Below are positions 17,465 through 25,495 of a stretch of DNA of 64,000 nt, one piece after another. The translations under genes and the position numbers were made by a program. Position 1 is the first letter of the stretch; every line of letters begins with the position of its first letter. The notes below the pieces were generated by a model. The model had not been told where the DNA came from. It saw only the letters and a list, made by a program, of their open reading frames with translations, and did no database searches. The DNA is from Lachnospiraceae bacterium AM93-12TA. Lineage in GTDB: Bacteria > Bacillota > Clostridia > Lachnospirales > Lachnospiraceae. The stretch spans positions 1-64,000 of the forward strand of contig JAQERH010000005.1 of assembly GCA_027698105.1 (NCBI GenBank). The letters are read 5' to 3'.

Positions 17465-18202
17465 ATGTCAGGACATTCAAAATTTGCCAATATTAAGCAC
17501 AAAAAAGAGAAGAACGATGCGGCGAAGGGAAAGATTTTTACTGTCATCGGACGTGAAATTGCAGTTGCAGTAAAGGAAGGCGGAGCTGATCCGGCTAACA
17601 ACAGCCGTCTGCGCGATGTAATCGCCAAGGCAAAGGCCAACAATATGCCGAACGATACCATTGACAGGGGAATTAAGAAGGCAGCTGGAGATGCTAACTC
17701 CGTTAATTACGAGGAGCTTACCTACGAGGGTTACGGCCCGAACGGAGTAGCTGTGATTGTAACGGCTCTGACAGATAATAAGAACCGTACTGCAGCCAAC
17801 GTAAGAAGTGCGTTTACAAAGGGCGGCGGAAACATTGGAACACAGGGAAGCGTTTCCTTTATGTTCGATAAAAAGGGACAGATTATTATTGACAAGGAAG
17901 AGTGCGAACTGGATGCAGACACTCTGATGATGGAGGCCTTAGACGCAGGCGCAGAGGATTTCGCGGAGGAAGAGGACAGCTACGAGATCATTACTTCCCC
18001 AGAGGATTTTTCCGCAGTGCGCGAGGCTCTGGAAGCTAAGAATATCCCGATGCTGGAGGCTGAGGTGACGATGATTCCTCAGACATGGGTTGAGCTTACT
18101 GATGACGAGTCTATCAAGAAGATGAACCGTCTTCTGGATCTTCTGGATGCTGACGATGACGTACAGGCTACCTACCACAACTGGGATACAGACGAGAGAT
18201 AG
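17465..18202 (+). CDS. yebC: YebC/TACO1-family protein
   Basis: A 245-aa protein of the YebC/PmpR family. Seen: the N-terminal [20 protein letters not shown] signature and [18 protein letters not shown]. Members act as DNA-binding regulators or, in recent work, as translation factors relieving ribosome stalling at polyprolines. The ATG follows GAGGAG. The last 166 bp of the gene lie inside the 187-bp direct repeat that bounds island 1. The C-terminus here ends HNWDTDER, while the displaced copy on the right would end HNWDE, so the element re-created a slightly different tail or the right copy was altered. Confidence 0.95.
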   Translation: MSGHSKFANIKHKKEKNDAAKGKIFTVIGREIAVAVKEGGADPANNSRLRDVIAKAKANNMPNDTIDRGIKKAAGDANSVNYEELTYEGYGPNGVAVIVTALTDNKNRTAANVRSAFTKGGGNIGTQGSVSFMFDKKGQIIIDKEECELDADTLMMEALDAGAEDFAEEEDSYEIITSPEDFSAVREALEAKNIPMLEAEVTMIPQTWVELTDDESIKKMNRLLDLLDADDDVQATYHNWDTDER

Positions 18203-18223
18203 GGAAATATAACATAAATAAAG
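18037..18223 (+). repeat. Left boundary repeat of island 1 (attL-like, yebC tail)
   Basis: 187 bp covering the yebC 3' end plus 21 bp after its stop. It is matched on the right at 25769-25918 (150 bp identical by eye) and 26042-26082 (41 bp identical by eye; the 4-bp GGGA is shared by both segments). A tyrosine integrase begins 142 bp to the right, as expected for a gene-tail-targeting island. Confidence 0.85.
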
Positions 18224-18263
18224 GGTTTTTCAATGCAAATTTCTGTAGGCAGAATAAAAAAAG

Positions 18264-18287
18264 AGTCCAGCTATGAGGTTCTGGACT
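18264..18287 (-). terminator. Hairpin just inside the left end of island 1
   Basis: AGTCCAG / CTGGACT with a 10-nt loop. On the minus strand it is followed by CTTTTTTTATT, so it would stop leftward transcription towards yebC. Confidence 0.5.
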
Positions 18288-18320
18288 ATCTTGTATGATT
18301 CAGCTATGGATGTGCAGTAA

Positions 18321-18365
18321 ACTCCTTCCTAAACATTGTAATGATGTCTGGGAAGGAGTTTTTTT
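18321..18365 (+). terminator. Terminator hairpin overlapping the integrase ribosome site
   Basis: ACTCCTTCC / GGAAGGAGT stem followed by a T-run that ends directly at the integrase ATG (18366). The 3' arm GGAAGGAG is also the only Shine-Dalgarno sequence of the integrase. A near-identical hairpin lies at 26097-26141 past the right repeat. Confidence 0.75.
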
Positions 18366-19274
18366 ATGCTGAATGAAGATGTATTACAGGAATTTATTTT
18401 TGAATGCCAGATGAGAAAATTAAGTGACCGAACAATTAAAAGTTACAAAAATGCCAATCTGAGGATGATGAAATTTTTACGGGAACAGTATCAGATCAGG
18501 GAATTGGAACAAACGCATCATCTGTCTATTAAAGCCTATATCAAGTATCAAATAGATCAGGGACGGTCTGAAACGTATATTAACAGAAATATTATTTGTT
18601 ACCGATGCTTTTTTAACTATTGCGTACAGGAACAGTATATTCAAAACAATCCGATGGACAAAATCAAGAAGCAGAAAGAGCCGATTATTATGATAGAAAC
18701 ATTTAATAATGAAGAAGTACTACGTCTGATCAAGGTGTTTAAAGGCTCTCGTTTTTTAGATGTTCGAAATCAGTTGATTATGGTAATGCTGCTTGACAGC
18801 GGTATGAGAAATTCAGAGATGTGCAATTTGAAAATGGATGATATCCGCGGTACACATATTCGTATTTATGGAAAAGGGAAAAAGGTTCGCTACGTCCCTG
18901 TTACGCCGTTCATCAATAAATATTTGATACGTTACCTTAGAGTGAGAGAAGGATATATAAAGGATAAATTATCTTATCAAACAGAGTATTTGTTTTTATC
19001 TCAGAAAGGGAAAAGACTTACCCCGGAAGCATTAGAACACATTTTAAAAAGGGCAGGGGAGGAGGCTAAAGTAAGAAGCCATATCCGTGTCAGTCCCCAT
19101 ACGTGCAGACATTTTTTTGCACAGAGTCAGTTGAAAAATGGATGTGATCTTTATACTGTATCAAAACTGTTAGGCCACAGTAAGGTTGATACAACAAAAA
19201 GATATTTACAGTCTATGCAGGATGACGATTTGATGGAAATGGCAGCTAAGACTAGTCCGTTAATGTGTATATAA
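18366..19274 (+). CDS. Tyrosine recombinase (island integrase)
   Basis: A 302-aa XerC/D-like integrase. It has an N-terminal SAM-like core-binding domain (about residues 5-90) and a catalytic domain with R in DSGMRNSE (near 147), HTCRH (HxxR near 244) and LGHSKVDTTKRY (His near 270, nucleophile Tyr near 279). It presumably integrated island 1 at the yebC tail. The ATG is read through an SD buried in a terminator stem, so expression is probably restrained while integrated. Composition is AT-rich relative to the backbone. Confidence 0.93.
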   Translation: MLNEDVLQEFIFECQMRKLSDRTIKSYKNANLRMMKFLREQYQIRELEQTHHLSIKAYIKYQIDQGRSETYINRNIICYRCFFNYCVQEQYIQNNPMDKIKKQKEPIIMIETFNNEEVLRLIKVFKGSRFLDVRNQLIMVMLLDSGMRNSEMCNLKMDDIRGTHIRIYGKGKKVRYVPVTPFINKYLIRYLRVREGYIKDKLSYQTEYLFLSQKGKRLTPEALEHILKRAGEEAKVRSHIRVSPHTCRHFFAQSQLKNGCDLYTVSKLLGHSKVDTTKRYLQSMQDDDLMEMAAKTSPLMCI

Positions 19275-19296
19275 AAGTAAGAAGAGGTAAGATTTA

Positions 19297-19686
19297 ATGG
19301 AAATGTATGATTACAGGATGTCAGGAGAAACGATAATGGAGATGGAGTTAGATAAGCTAAATCCGGCAGAAAGGAGGCAATTAGATGAAGCCTTGAAACA
19401 AATCAGGCTGGAACATACGAATGAAAAGGTAAAACGTCATATGCTGTGGTTCGACAACACGATTGTGCCGATTTTGAAGGACTTTGCGGAGCTGAGCAGT
19501 TCTGAATTGGTAATAGATAAAAAAGCCAATACGCTGGCTATTGCTATCTTTAGAAATTCCTATGGTTTCGACATCATGGAAAGCGATAGATGGTGGAGGA
19601 TGGCTCTGGCGGCAGCAGGACACATTGGAATTGATACAGAAGATGGAGAAACAGTTTTAACTCTCACTTTTGACTGTGAAGCATAG
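19297..19686 (+). CDS. Unknown island protein
   Basis: A 129-aa soluble acidic protein starting 22 bp after the integrase. An N-terminal helical Glu/Lys-rich half is followed by a part with a short hydrophobic run (KANTLAIAIFRNSYGF) and a Trp pair (DRWWRMAL). I recognise no family. Its position suggests co-transcription with the integrase; whether it is a directionality factor is speculation. Internal ATGs (for example at 19336) are alternative starts. Confidence 0.6.
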   Translation: MEMYDYRMSGETIMEMELDKLNPAERRQLDEALKQIRLEHTNEKVKRHMLWFDNTIVPILKDFAELSSSELVIDKKANTLAIAIFRNSYGFDIMESDRWWRMALAAAGHIGIDTEDGETVLTLTFDCEA

Positions 19687-19814
19687 TTCTATTAGGGAGG
19701 CGGGTACGCAGAGATGTGTACCTGTCTTTTTTGCTGTAAAAGTTCTTAAACTTAAAAAAATTATAATTTTATTAATAATAAGTCTGATAATTAAATAAGT
19801 TATCATAAAATAGA

Positions 19815-19845
19815 TTGACAATTATACAGGCTTATGGTACCATAA
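19815..19845 (+). promoter_or_regulatory. Promoter with palindromic operator over the -10
   Basis: TTGACA (19815-19820), 17-bp spacer, TACCAT (19838-19843). The -10 lies inside a perfect 14-bp palindrome, TTATGGTACCATAA (19832-19845). It drives the paralogue pair and probably the DUF6291-like gene. Confidence 0.65.
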
Positions 19846-19910
19846 AAGCACAAAGGAAGCGCGGCCCGGGAATACGCATCTAAAAACGAAAAATAAGGAG
19901 ATACCGATTA

Positions 19911-20174
19911 ATGACAAAAGCAGAAGCGATTTATGACAAGATGCTTGATAGATTTGAAGAAGAAGGAAAAGGTAATGTTTTTCTGAGCAGTTTAACTTGG
20001 AAGGAACTGGATTTAAAGAGCTGCAACGTCTCTGGGGATGTTCTGACACTAGGATTTACAGATGGTACAGAACAGTATTTCACAGTAACTGAATGGGATA
20101 CTGCTGAGTCTGGGAGGATTTTAAAAGTTGTTGACAAAACAGATAGAAAGCAAGAAATTGCACATCTGTTCTAA
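19911..20174 (+). CDS. Small paralogue A of a tandem pair, unknown
   Basis: An 87-aa acidic protein, homologous to the next gene. The shared parts are an N-terminal helix (YDKMxDxFEE), a D-L-x-x-C-x-x-x-G-D motif, and the near-identical strand LTLGFTDGTE. The ATG follows AAGGAGA. Small beta-containing fold; function unknown. The duplication suggests a dose- or specificity-related role such as an immunity or inhibitor protein, but that is a guess. Confidence 0.65.
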   Translation: MTKAEAIYDKMLDRFEEEGKGNVFLSSLTWKELDLKSCNVSGDVLTLGFTDGTEQYFTVTEWDTAESGRILKVVDKTDRKQEIAHLF

Positions 20175-20203
20175 ATAAATATACATATAGGAGAAATACG
20201 ATT

Positions 20204-20464
20204 ATGACAGCGGCAGAATTAGCTTATAAGAAAATGTGTGATCAATTTGAAGAAAAAGAGCGAAATATTTATATGAAAATTGGAGTTCCAAAAGAAATTG
20301 ATCTGATGAAATGTAGTGCTGAGGGAGATATTTTGACTTTGGGATTTACAGATGGTACAGAACGACACTTGAACGTATTCGACTGTAATTCGGAGTATGC
20401 TGAAGGGGGTGTGTGGATTGTAGATGATACAGGCGACGAGCTGGAGACGGTGTATCTATCTTAA
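20204..20464 (+). CDS. Small paralogue B of a tandem pair, unknown
   Basis: An 86-aa protein with clear homology to the gene 30 bp upstream (LTLGFTDGTE shared exactly; diverged elsewhere). The ATG follows AGGAGA. The C-terminal halves differ most. It is in the same likely operon. Confidence 0.65.
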   Translation: MTAAELAYKKMCDQFEEKERNIYMKIGVPKEIDLMKCSAEGDILTLGFTDGTERHLNVFDCNSEYAEGGVWIVDDTGDELETVYLS

Positions 20465-20516
20465 AGAAAAATGCCAGAGAAAATAGAAATTAGAAGGAGT
20501 ATAAATTTTTATTATC

Positions 20517-21479
20517 ATGAATAATAATGTAAAAGAATTTGATAGGAGTGTGTGCTTCACATATTTCGGAAATTACTTTCGACAAGTAAAAAATGTAGAG
20601 AAGCTCATAGGGATGGAGATGGCTTATAAAGTACAAAACGCTATAGTAGAATATGGATTATGGGGAAAGGAAATAGATGATCCACAAGTGAAAATGCTGG
20701 TTGGAGAGCCGACTCTTGATTTAATTGATAGTAGCCAAGCAAGGAGATCTAGAGGCTTTACAGAAGATGTAGAAAAAACACAAAAAGTCATGTCTTACTA
20801 TGCAGAGCACCCAGGTGCTAGTCAAGATGAAATCTCCAAGGCAACGGGAGTGAGTAAGGGTAAGGTGAATAAAGTAATAAAGCAGCTAAAGGAGAAGGCA
20901 TCTAAACCTATAAATTCATCTGATGATAGAAATTCTGATACTGTTACAGATATTGATACTGATAATGATAGTATGACTGTGACCGATGACCGCTCAGCAG
21001 CTCATCCAGATACCGCTTCGCTAAGCTTCCCAGAGGAAGCATCACCATCACCAGAGACAGGAAAAAAGCTTACATATGAACAGGAAAAGCTGGTAATATC
21101 ATATTGGCAAGAACATAAAAAGATAAAAGAAATTGTATCATTGACAGGATTTGGATATGGACAAGTTAATGAGACTATTACTAAGTACAAGGAAAATCAT
21201 TACCATTTACCAGAACCCAAAATAGAACCAGATAGTAGTCGAAGAATTTTATGTGCAGACGGAAGTTATTATGGAGATTATACGAAAGATAATTTTATAG
21301 AATGGAACGAGGATTTTGAGAATATGACAGAAGAAGAGAAATATGAGGAGGCGCAAAGTTATTGTGATTTACTTACTAATCCTGAAGGATCATGGGAACT
21401 GGATGAAGCATTTGTTACTGGATGGCTTCAGGAACTGTTTGGAGTGATAGTGCATCCCACTTGGAAAAAAGAAAAATAG
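20517..21479 (+). CDS. DUF6291-like protein with winged-helix segment
   Basis: A 320-aa protein. The N-terminal about 80 residues (SVCFTYFGNYFRQ, KVQNAIVEYGLWG) resemble the DUF6291 domain of phage replication-associated proteins. Residues about 85-125 form an HTH (GASQDEISKATGVSKGKVNK). A Ser/Asp/Thr-rich linker (about 128-175) and a second HTH-like segment (about 178-222) follow. Probably DNA-binding; a replication or regulatory role is inference. The ribosome site is AGAAGGAG but unusually far upstream. Confidence 0.6.
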   Translation: MNNNVKEFDRSVCFTYFGNYFRQVKNVEKLIGMEMAYKVQNAIVEYGLWGKEIDDPQVKMLVGEPTLDLIDSSQARRSRGFTEDVEKTQKVMSYYAEHPGASQDEISKATGVSKGKVNKVIKQLKEKASKPINSSDDRNSDTVTDIDTDNDSMTVTDDRSAAHPDTASLSFPEEASPSPETGKKLTYEQEKLVISYWQEHKKIKEIVSLTGFGYGQVNETITKYKENHYHLPEPKIEPDSSRRILCADGSYYGDYTKDNFIEWNEDFENMTEEEKYEEAQSYCDLLTNPEGSWELDEAFVTGWLQELFGVIVHPTWKKEK

Positions 21480-21518
21480 TATTAAAATTAAGCAAATCAT
21501 AAAAAGTAATAAAAGTAA

Positions 21519-21585
21519 TTGACAAACTGTGCTGATCTTGCTATTTTAATAGTATGAAATTTATCGTTCGTTAGAAATGATACTA
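21519..21585 (+). promoter_or_regulatory. Promoter and dyad (possible res/operator site) ahead of the resolvase
   Basis: TTGACA (21519-21524), 17-bp spacer, TATTTT (21542-21547). A 36-bp imperfect dyad bounded by TAGTAT/ATACTA (21550-21585) then runs up to the ribosome site. It may be the recombinase's own binding site, giving autoregulation. Confidence 0.5.
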
Positions 21586-21598
21586 AAGGAGCAGAACT

Positions 21599-22285
21599 AT
21601 GGAATACGGTTATGCAAGAATCAGCACATCAAAACAGAATATTGAAAGGCAGATAAGGAACATACAGAAATCTTATCCTGCTGCTCATATCGTGAAGGAG
21701 ATGTTCACAGGAACAAAGATTCAGTCACGAAAAGAACTGGACAAGCTGTTAAAGCAAGTAACGAAAGGTGATACGATTATCTTTGATTCTGTGAGCCGTA
21801 TGAGCAGAAATGCAGAGGAAGGTTTTAAATTGTATGAAGAGCTGTATTATAAGGGAATAGAGCTTGTGTTTCTCAAAGAACCTCATATCAATACATCCAC
21901 TTACAAAAATGCACTGGAAAGCAATATACAGATGACAGGAACCAATGTGGACTTTATTCTTGAAGGAGTTAACCAGTATCTTATGGCATTGGCAAAAGAG
22001 CAGATACGTCTTGCATTTGGACAGGCTGAAAAGGAAGTACAGGATTTACACCAGAGGACTAAAGAGGGCATAGAAACAGCGCGTTTGAACGGAAAACAGA
22101 TAGGACAGCGGAAAGGGGCGAAGCTTAATATCAAGAAGGCGGGGCCAGCTAAGGAACAGATCCGGAAGTATAATAAGGATTTTGGCGGGCAGTTGAATAA
22201 TCAGGAGACGTGGGAGCTGATTGGGATTAGCAAAATGACATTTTATAAATATAAAAAGGAATTAATCGAGGAGATGGCTGAATAA
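21599..22285 (+). CDS. Serine recombinase (resolvase/invertase family)
   Basis: A 228-aa protein. The resolvase catalytic domain (about residues 1-145) has YGYARIS with nucleophile Ser9 and SVSRMSRNAEEG. A long helix and a C-terminal DNA-binding segment (about 185-228; ETWELIGISKMTFYKYKKEL) follow. The size fits resolvases/invertases rather than large integrases. The ATG follows AAAGGAG. It is a second recombinase within island 1 besides the tyrosine integrase; no obvious invertible segment was found next to it. Confidence 0.9.
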   Translation: MEYGYARISTSKQNIERQIRNIQKSYPAAHIVKEMFTGTKIQSRKELDKLLKQVTKGDTIIFDSVSRMSRNAEEGFKLYEELYYKGIELVFLKEPHINTSTYKNALESNIQMTGTNVDFILEGVNQYLMALAKEQIRLAFGQAEKEVQDLHQRTKEGIETARLNGKQIGQRKGAKLNIKKAGPAKEQIRKYNKDFGGQLNNQETWELIGISKMTFYKYKKELIEEMAE

Positions 22286-22716
22286 GCTGTCTCTTTTCTT
22301 TTATCAGATGGAAATCATGGAGTCTGACAGATTCCCTTATAGGGAAGGTGGTTAAGTTCTTTACGATAAGAAACAGGTTGCTGGAAGTAATTAAAAGGCA
22401 TTACAAGAAAGCAAGATTCGTGCTTGACAAAAATATACAGATAACAGGAAGAATAGGCTTAAAAAGCCTTATAAATCGTTTAAGACTACGATAGCACCAA
22501 GGGGGATGTTAAAACCTGATATGAGGTGATAAAGACTATAAAAATTATCATCAGGATAGTGTACACACTGAGAGGGATTTTACCGTATAGAATTTTATTA
22601 GATGTAGAAATTTCAGATTCTGGAAGTGAGGCAGGACAAAGATATCAGAAAGAGAGGCTTTTCAGAAATTTGTTATTACAATAATAAAAATACAGCAAGA
22701 CAGCCACGGCAGTTCA
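22286..22716 (+). other. 431 bp without a convincing gene
   Basis: AT-rich. Contains a short hairpin (GGCTTAAAAAGCC) and scattered promoter-like hexamers. A weak + ORF that begins here runs antisense into the XRE gene and is rejected. It may be a decayed gene or the resolvase 3' UTR. Confidence 0.5.
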
Positions 22717-22935
22717 CTACAGCAGCTGATCGTCTGCGGACGGTACATATCTTACAATATCACAGATATCACAGTGAAGGATCCGGCACAAGTCATTCAA
22801 TGTTCTGGTGGATACATCCTGATTATGTTTCAGACGATGAAGCGTACTACTGGATAAATGATGCTTATTTATCAATGTATACCAGTTTTCTGACGATTTT
22901 TCCAGTGTCTGCCAAAATGGTTCATAGTTTATCAT
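22717..22935 (-). CDS. Small XRE-family (Cro/CI) regulator
   Basis: A 72-aa protein that is essentially one helix-turn-helix domain (NKHHLSSSTLHRLKHNQDVS recognition region, then TLNDLCRILHCDICDIVRY), as in YozG-like repressors. The ATG at 22935 follows a perfect AAGGAGGTAGAAC. It is divergent from the 23047-25495 cassette, with a palindromic operator lying between the -35 and -10 of the cassette promoter, so it most likely controls that promoter. Confidence 0.85.
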   Translation of the reverse strand: MINYEPFWQTLEKSSENWYTLINKHHLSSSTLHRLKHNQDVSTRTLNDLCRILHCDICDIVRYVPSADDQLL

Positions 22936-22986
22936 GTTCTACCTCCTTCAGATAATATGAAGATAGAATAGGATATATCTTTATGC

Positions 22987-23015
22987 TTGAATATATTCGA
23001 TAAAACGAATATAAT
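22987..23015 (+). promoter_or_regulatory. Cassette promoter with embedded palindromic operator
   Basis: TTGAAT (22987-22992), 17-bp spacer, TATAAT (23010-23015). The inverted repeat TATATTCG-n6-CGAATATA (22992-23013) fills the spacer and overlaps both boxes, an ideal repressor site. The divergent XRE gene is the obvious candidate repressor. Confidence 0.75.
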
Positions 23016-23046
23016 GAAGGAAATAGGATGTTTGGGAGGTGTTTCT

Positions 23047-23319
23047 ATGGTAGGAGGACACAGAGCCGAAGGTTTTCCTTCGCATATTGAATATTTAAAG
23101 CCGCCGCGCAAGAAAAAAAGAAAAATGCAATCACCAGAGGATAATCTTTATAAAGGTAGGGTACTTGTAAAATTGAAAGGTGGCAGTCGTAAAAAAGCAA
23201 TGGAATGTCAGTTTTTTAATAAGATAGATAATCACTGTTATAAAAAAATAGGAACTAAGTACTGCTCCTTTTTAAGAGGGATTTATGATGAAGATTGTGT
23301 GAAACAAAAAAGGGGTTGA
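23047..23319 (+). CDS. Small basic Cys-containing protein, unknown
   Basis: A 90-aa protein. A basic KPPRKKKRK stretch (about residues 19-27) is followed by a C-terminal part with spaced cysteines (ECQFFNKIDNHCYKK, then KYCSF and EDC), which could bind a metal. The start is ATG at 23047 behind GGGAGGTG; an upstream TTG frame overlaps the promoter and is rejected. First gene of the XRE-controlled cassette. It may be related to the Cys region of the next gene. Confidence 0.65.
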   Translation: MVGGHRAEGFPSHIEYLKPPRKKKRKMQSPEDNLYKGRVLVKLKGGSRKKAMECQFFNKIDNHCYKKIGTKYCSFLRGIYDEDCVKQKRG

Positions 23320-23322
23320 ATT

Positions 23323-23976
23323 ATGGGAAGAATATCAAAAGGTGCTCCTGCTAAGGGAGTTCCTCCAAAGGGAAGTTGGGGAACAGGGTATACTATTGAA
23401 AATACATATGAAAGTAAGAGAATATCATGCAGCTACTGTATTCATTATTGTAAAGAGGATAAATCTTGTAATAAAACGGGGGCATATGTACCAATTAATG
23501 GATATGGTTATTGGAAACAATGTGCATATTTTATTTTATCTCCAGAGTATGAGGGGAAATATAAAGATATAGCAATTAGTATTAAAGGAAAACGATGTAT
23601 TTATAGTGAGCGGACAGAAAAGGCAACAAAAAATATAAGAAATATAAGTGACAATATTAGAACAAGAGCAAAAAGTATTCAGAGAGAAAAAGAAAGTGTA
23701 ATTCCAGATAGCTTTTATACAGACTTTTTGGAAAAGTTTGGAATAGGGTATAATGAAAATTTTTATAATTCAGTACAAAAACTTTTAAAGAATCTAGGAT
23801 ATAATGAAAAAAATATCAAAATAAATTATCGAAAAGTTTCTGAAAAAATATCAGTAGAAATCATTGAGAAATTAACAATAGTGAAGAACAAAAAGAGAGA
23901 GATTATATTGACAAAAGAGAGGTTTACAAAAGCACTAATTGAGATTCTACAAGAAGAGCATTTATATAAAAAATAG
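23323..23976 (+). CDS. Cys-cluster protein, unknown
   Basis: A 217-aa protein starting 3 bp after the previous stop. Residues about 28-65 hold a cysteine cluster (SCSYCIHYCKEDKSCNK, then KQCAYF: C-x2-C-x3-C-x5-C plus one), likely a metal site. The remainder is basic and helical with a long Lys/Asn-rich stretch. I recognise no domain. Possibly nucleic-acid binding, from the basic charge. Confidence 0.65.
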   Translation: MGRISKGAPAKGVPPKGSWGTGYTIENTYESKRISCSYCIHYCKEDKSCNKTGAYVPINGYGYWKQCAYFILSPEYEGKYKDIAISIKGKRCIYSERTEKATKNIRNISDNIRTRAKSIQREKESVIPDSFYTDFLEKFGIGYNENFYNSVQKLLKNLGYNEKNIKINYRKVSEKISVEIIEKLTIVKNKKREIILTKERFTKALIEILQEEHLYKK

Positions 23977-24061
23977 TAAAGCAACAATGATAGAGATTAG
24001 AGATTTTGACTTTGTTAAAAATATGCTTGGTGAAAAGTTAGATTAAAAGTGAGGTAAAATC

Positions 24062-24418
24062 ATGATTGCTAATAGAGATAATATTAAACCAGAAGAGAGA
24101 TACCCGTTAGGTTATAGAGATAATCTTTATATTGCAGCAATGAAATTAGAAAATGATTGGTATTGGCAGGAATATGAAAAAATACTTTATTATAAGCCAG
24201 AGCATGAAAATATTATTATCCCAGTTGCTTTAGCTTGTGTTGTAATATTTTTCGGTGATAATCCTAGCGTAAGTATTCCAATGGTTATTGTAACTATTTT
24301 AATAGTTTTATTTATGTGTCATTTGGATAATTTAAAATTAGACTATGATCCATGGGTTCAAAAAGAAAGAAAAAGATCAAGAGAATTTAGAAGGAAACAC
24401 TTGAATATGGATGTGTAA
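24062..24418 (+). CDS. Two-helix membrane protein, paralogue 1
   Basis: A 118-aa protein. An N-terminal soluble part (about residues 1-55) precedes two membrane helices (about 57-95) and a basic tail ending REFRRKHLNMDV. It is paralogous to the next gene in layout and in the ILYYKPEHENIIIP and RRKHLNMDV-type ends. The start ATGATT sits behind AAAAGTGAGGTAAAA, a leader repeated before the next gene. Function unknown. Confidence 0.65.
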   Translation: MIANRDNIKPEERYPLGYRDNLYIAAMKLENDWYWQEYEKILYYKPEHENIIIPVALACVVIFFGDNPSVSIPMVIVTILIVLFMCHLDNLKLDYDPWVQKERKRSREFRRKHLNMDV

Positions 24419-24459
24419 TTAGTGTAGCTAAATAAAATAATAAAAAGTGAGGTAAAACC

Positions 24460-24813
24460 ATGATTAAAAGCAGACCAGAAGAAAGAATTTATAATTTAGA
24501 AAATTATGATGAAGTAGATTATATTAGATATTCTATGTTAATGTCAAAAGTAAATGATCCTATGTGGCAAAGAGATGAGAAGTATTTATATAATAGTGCT
24601 AAAAATGAAAATTATATTCTTCCTACAATAGTAATACTTCCATTATTATTAATTTTCGGATTCTATGGTATTTGTTATGATATTTTAATTCTTGGTTATG
24701 TATTTTATTTATGTTTTAGAAATGACATGGCTTTAAGTAAAGATCCTAGAATCATTGAGGATAGAATTAGCAGTAGAAATTTTAGAAGAGTATATATGAA
24801 CATGAATGTATAA
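24460..24813 (+). CDS. Two-helix membrane protein, paralogue 2
   Basis: A 117-aa protein with the same layout as the gene before it (soluble N-terminus with a Trp-Gln-Arg-Asp region, KYLYNSAKNENYILP, two helices, tail RNFRRVYMNMNV). Its leader AAAAAGTGAGGTAAAACC repeats that of paralogue 1, so the duplication included the ribosome site. Tandem small membrane pairs occur in holin-like, toxin and defence systems, but nothing here is diagnostic. Confidence 0.65.
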   Translation: MIKSRPEERIYNLENYDEVDYIRYSMLMSKVNDPMWQRDEKYLYNSAKNENYILPTIVILPLLLIFGFYGICYDILILGYVFYLCFRNDMALSKDPRIIEDRISSRNFRRVYMNMNV

Positions 24814-24885
24814 TTGATATTAAATTGATATTAAAATTATAAAATCATATCAAAAATATAACAAATAAGAAAAGAGGATATTAAA

Positions 24886-25110
24886 ATGAATAAACAGAGA
24901 AGAACAGATATTAGCACAGTAATTTCTAAACTAGAATCTATTAAATCAGAATTAAAAAGTATATTGTTATCTGAAGAAATTGCATTTGATAGTATGCCAG
25001 AGAATTTACAAGGTTCTATGAGAGGGGAAGAATCAGAAGAAGCAATTGATTGTATGAATGAAGCGGTAGACAATTTAGAGGAAGCTATTAGTCAATTAGA
25101 AGAAATATAG
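24886..25110 (+). CDS. Short acidic coiled-coil protein
   Basis: A 74-aa, almost entirely helical acidic protein with heptad-like Ile/Leu spacing (ISKLESIKSELKSILLSEE near residue 13; NEAVDNLEEAISQLEEI at the end). It resembles small phage/island coiled-coil proteins seen next to many unrelated genes. The ATG follows AAAAGAGGATATTAAA. Role unknown. Confidence 0.65.
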   Translation: MNKQRRTDISTVISKLESIKSELKSILLSEEIAFDSMPENLQGSMRGEESEEAIDCMNEAVDNLEEAISQLEEI

Positions 25111-25126
25111 AAAAGAGGATAATAAA

Positions 25127-25495
25127 ATGATAATACCAATCTGTGATAAAGTTAATCATGAAGTATATCGAGAAGAAGTTCACCTTCATGCCATTATAGA
25201 TACAGAACAAGAATATGATATACAAAGAATTTTAAAATCAATAAAATATAGATATTATAAAGACAGGCCTAACAAGTTTTTAGGTATGTATAATTACGGC
25301 AAAAGATGGGACGATTGGGAAGATATTGATGAATGGGACGGCTCCGCGCCAGTTGATAAAGAAATACCAGATAAATTGACAATAAGTTTATATAAAAGTA
25401 TAAAAGATTATGAACAAGGTATAGTTGAAATTGAAGAAACATCCTTCAATCCAAACGCTAAAAAAGAATGTACTTTTATAGAAACATATTATTAA
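25127..25495 (+). CDS. Unknown acidic island protein
   Basis: A 122-aa protein, last of the cassette, 16 bp after the coiled-coil gene and behind AAAAGAGGATAATAAA. Aromatic-rich with a DDWEDIDEWDG acidic patch near residue 63. No membrane segment or recognised domain. Confidence 0.6.
   Translation: MIIPICDKVNHEVYREEVHLHAIIDTEQEYDIQRILKSIKYRYYKDRPNKFLGMYNYGKRWDDWEDIDEWDGSAPVDKEIPDKLTISLYKSIKDYEQGIVEIEETSFNPNAKKECTFIETYY

Noticed and set aside
21550..21585. Invertible DNA switch next to the serine resolvase
   Set aside because: Only one dyad was found and no partner inverted repeat flanks a promoter or gene segment, so there is no evidence for inversion.
22626..22955. 110-codon rightward ORF antisense to the XRE gene
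   Set aside because: The minus strand encodes a clear HTH protein with a perfect SD; the plus frame looks like its shadow.
23988..24047. Possible 19-codon peptide ORF between the Cys-cluster and membrane genes
   Set aside because: Too short and no ribosome site; may be the end of a decayed gene.
24837..25073. Leftward ORF opposite the coiled-coil gene
   Set aside because: Shadow of the rightward coiled-coil frame, which has a good ribosome site and lies in an operon.
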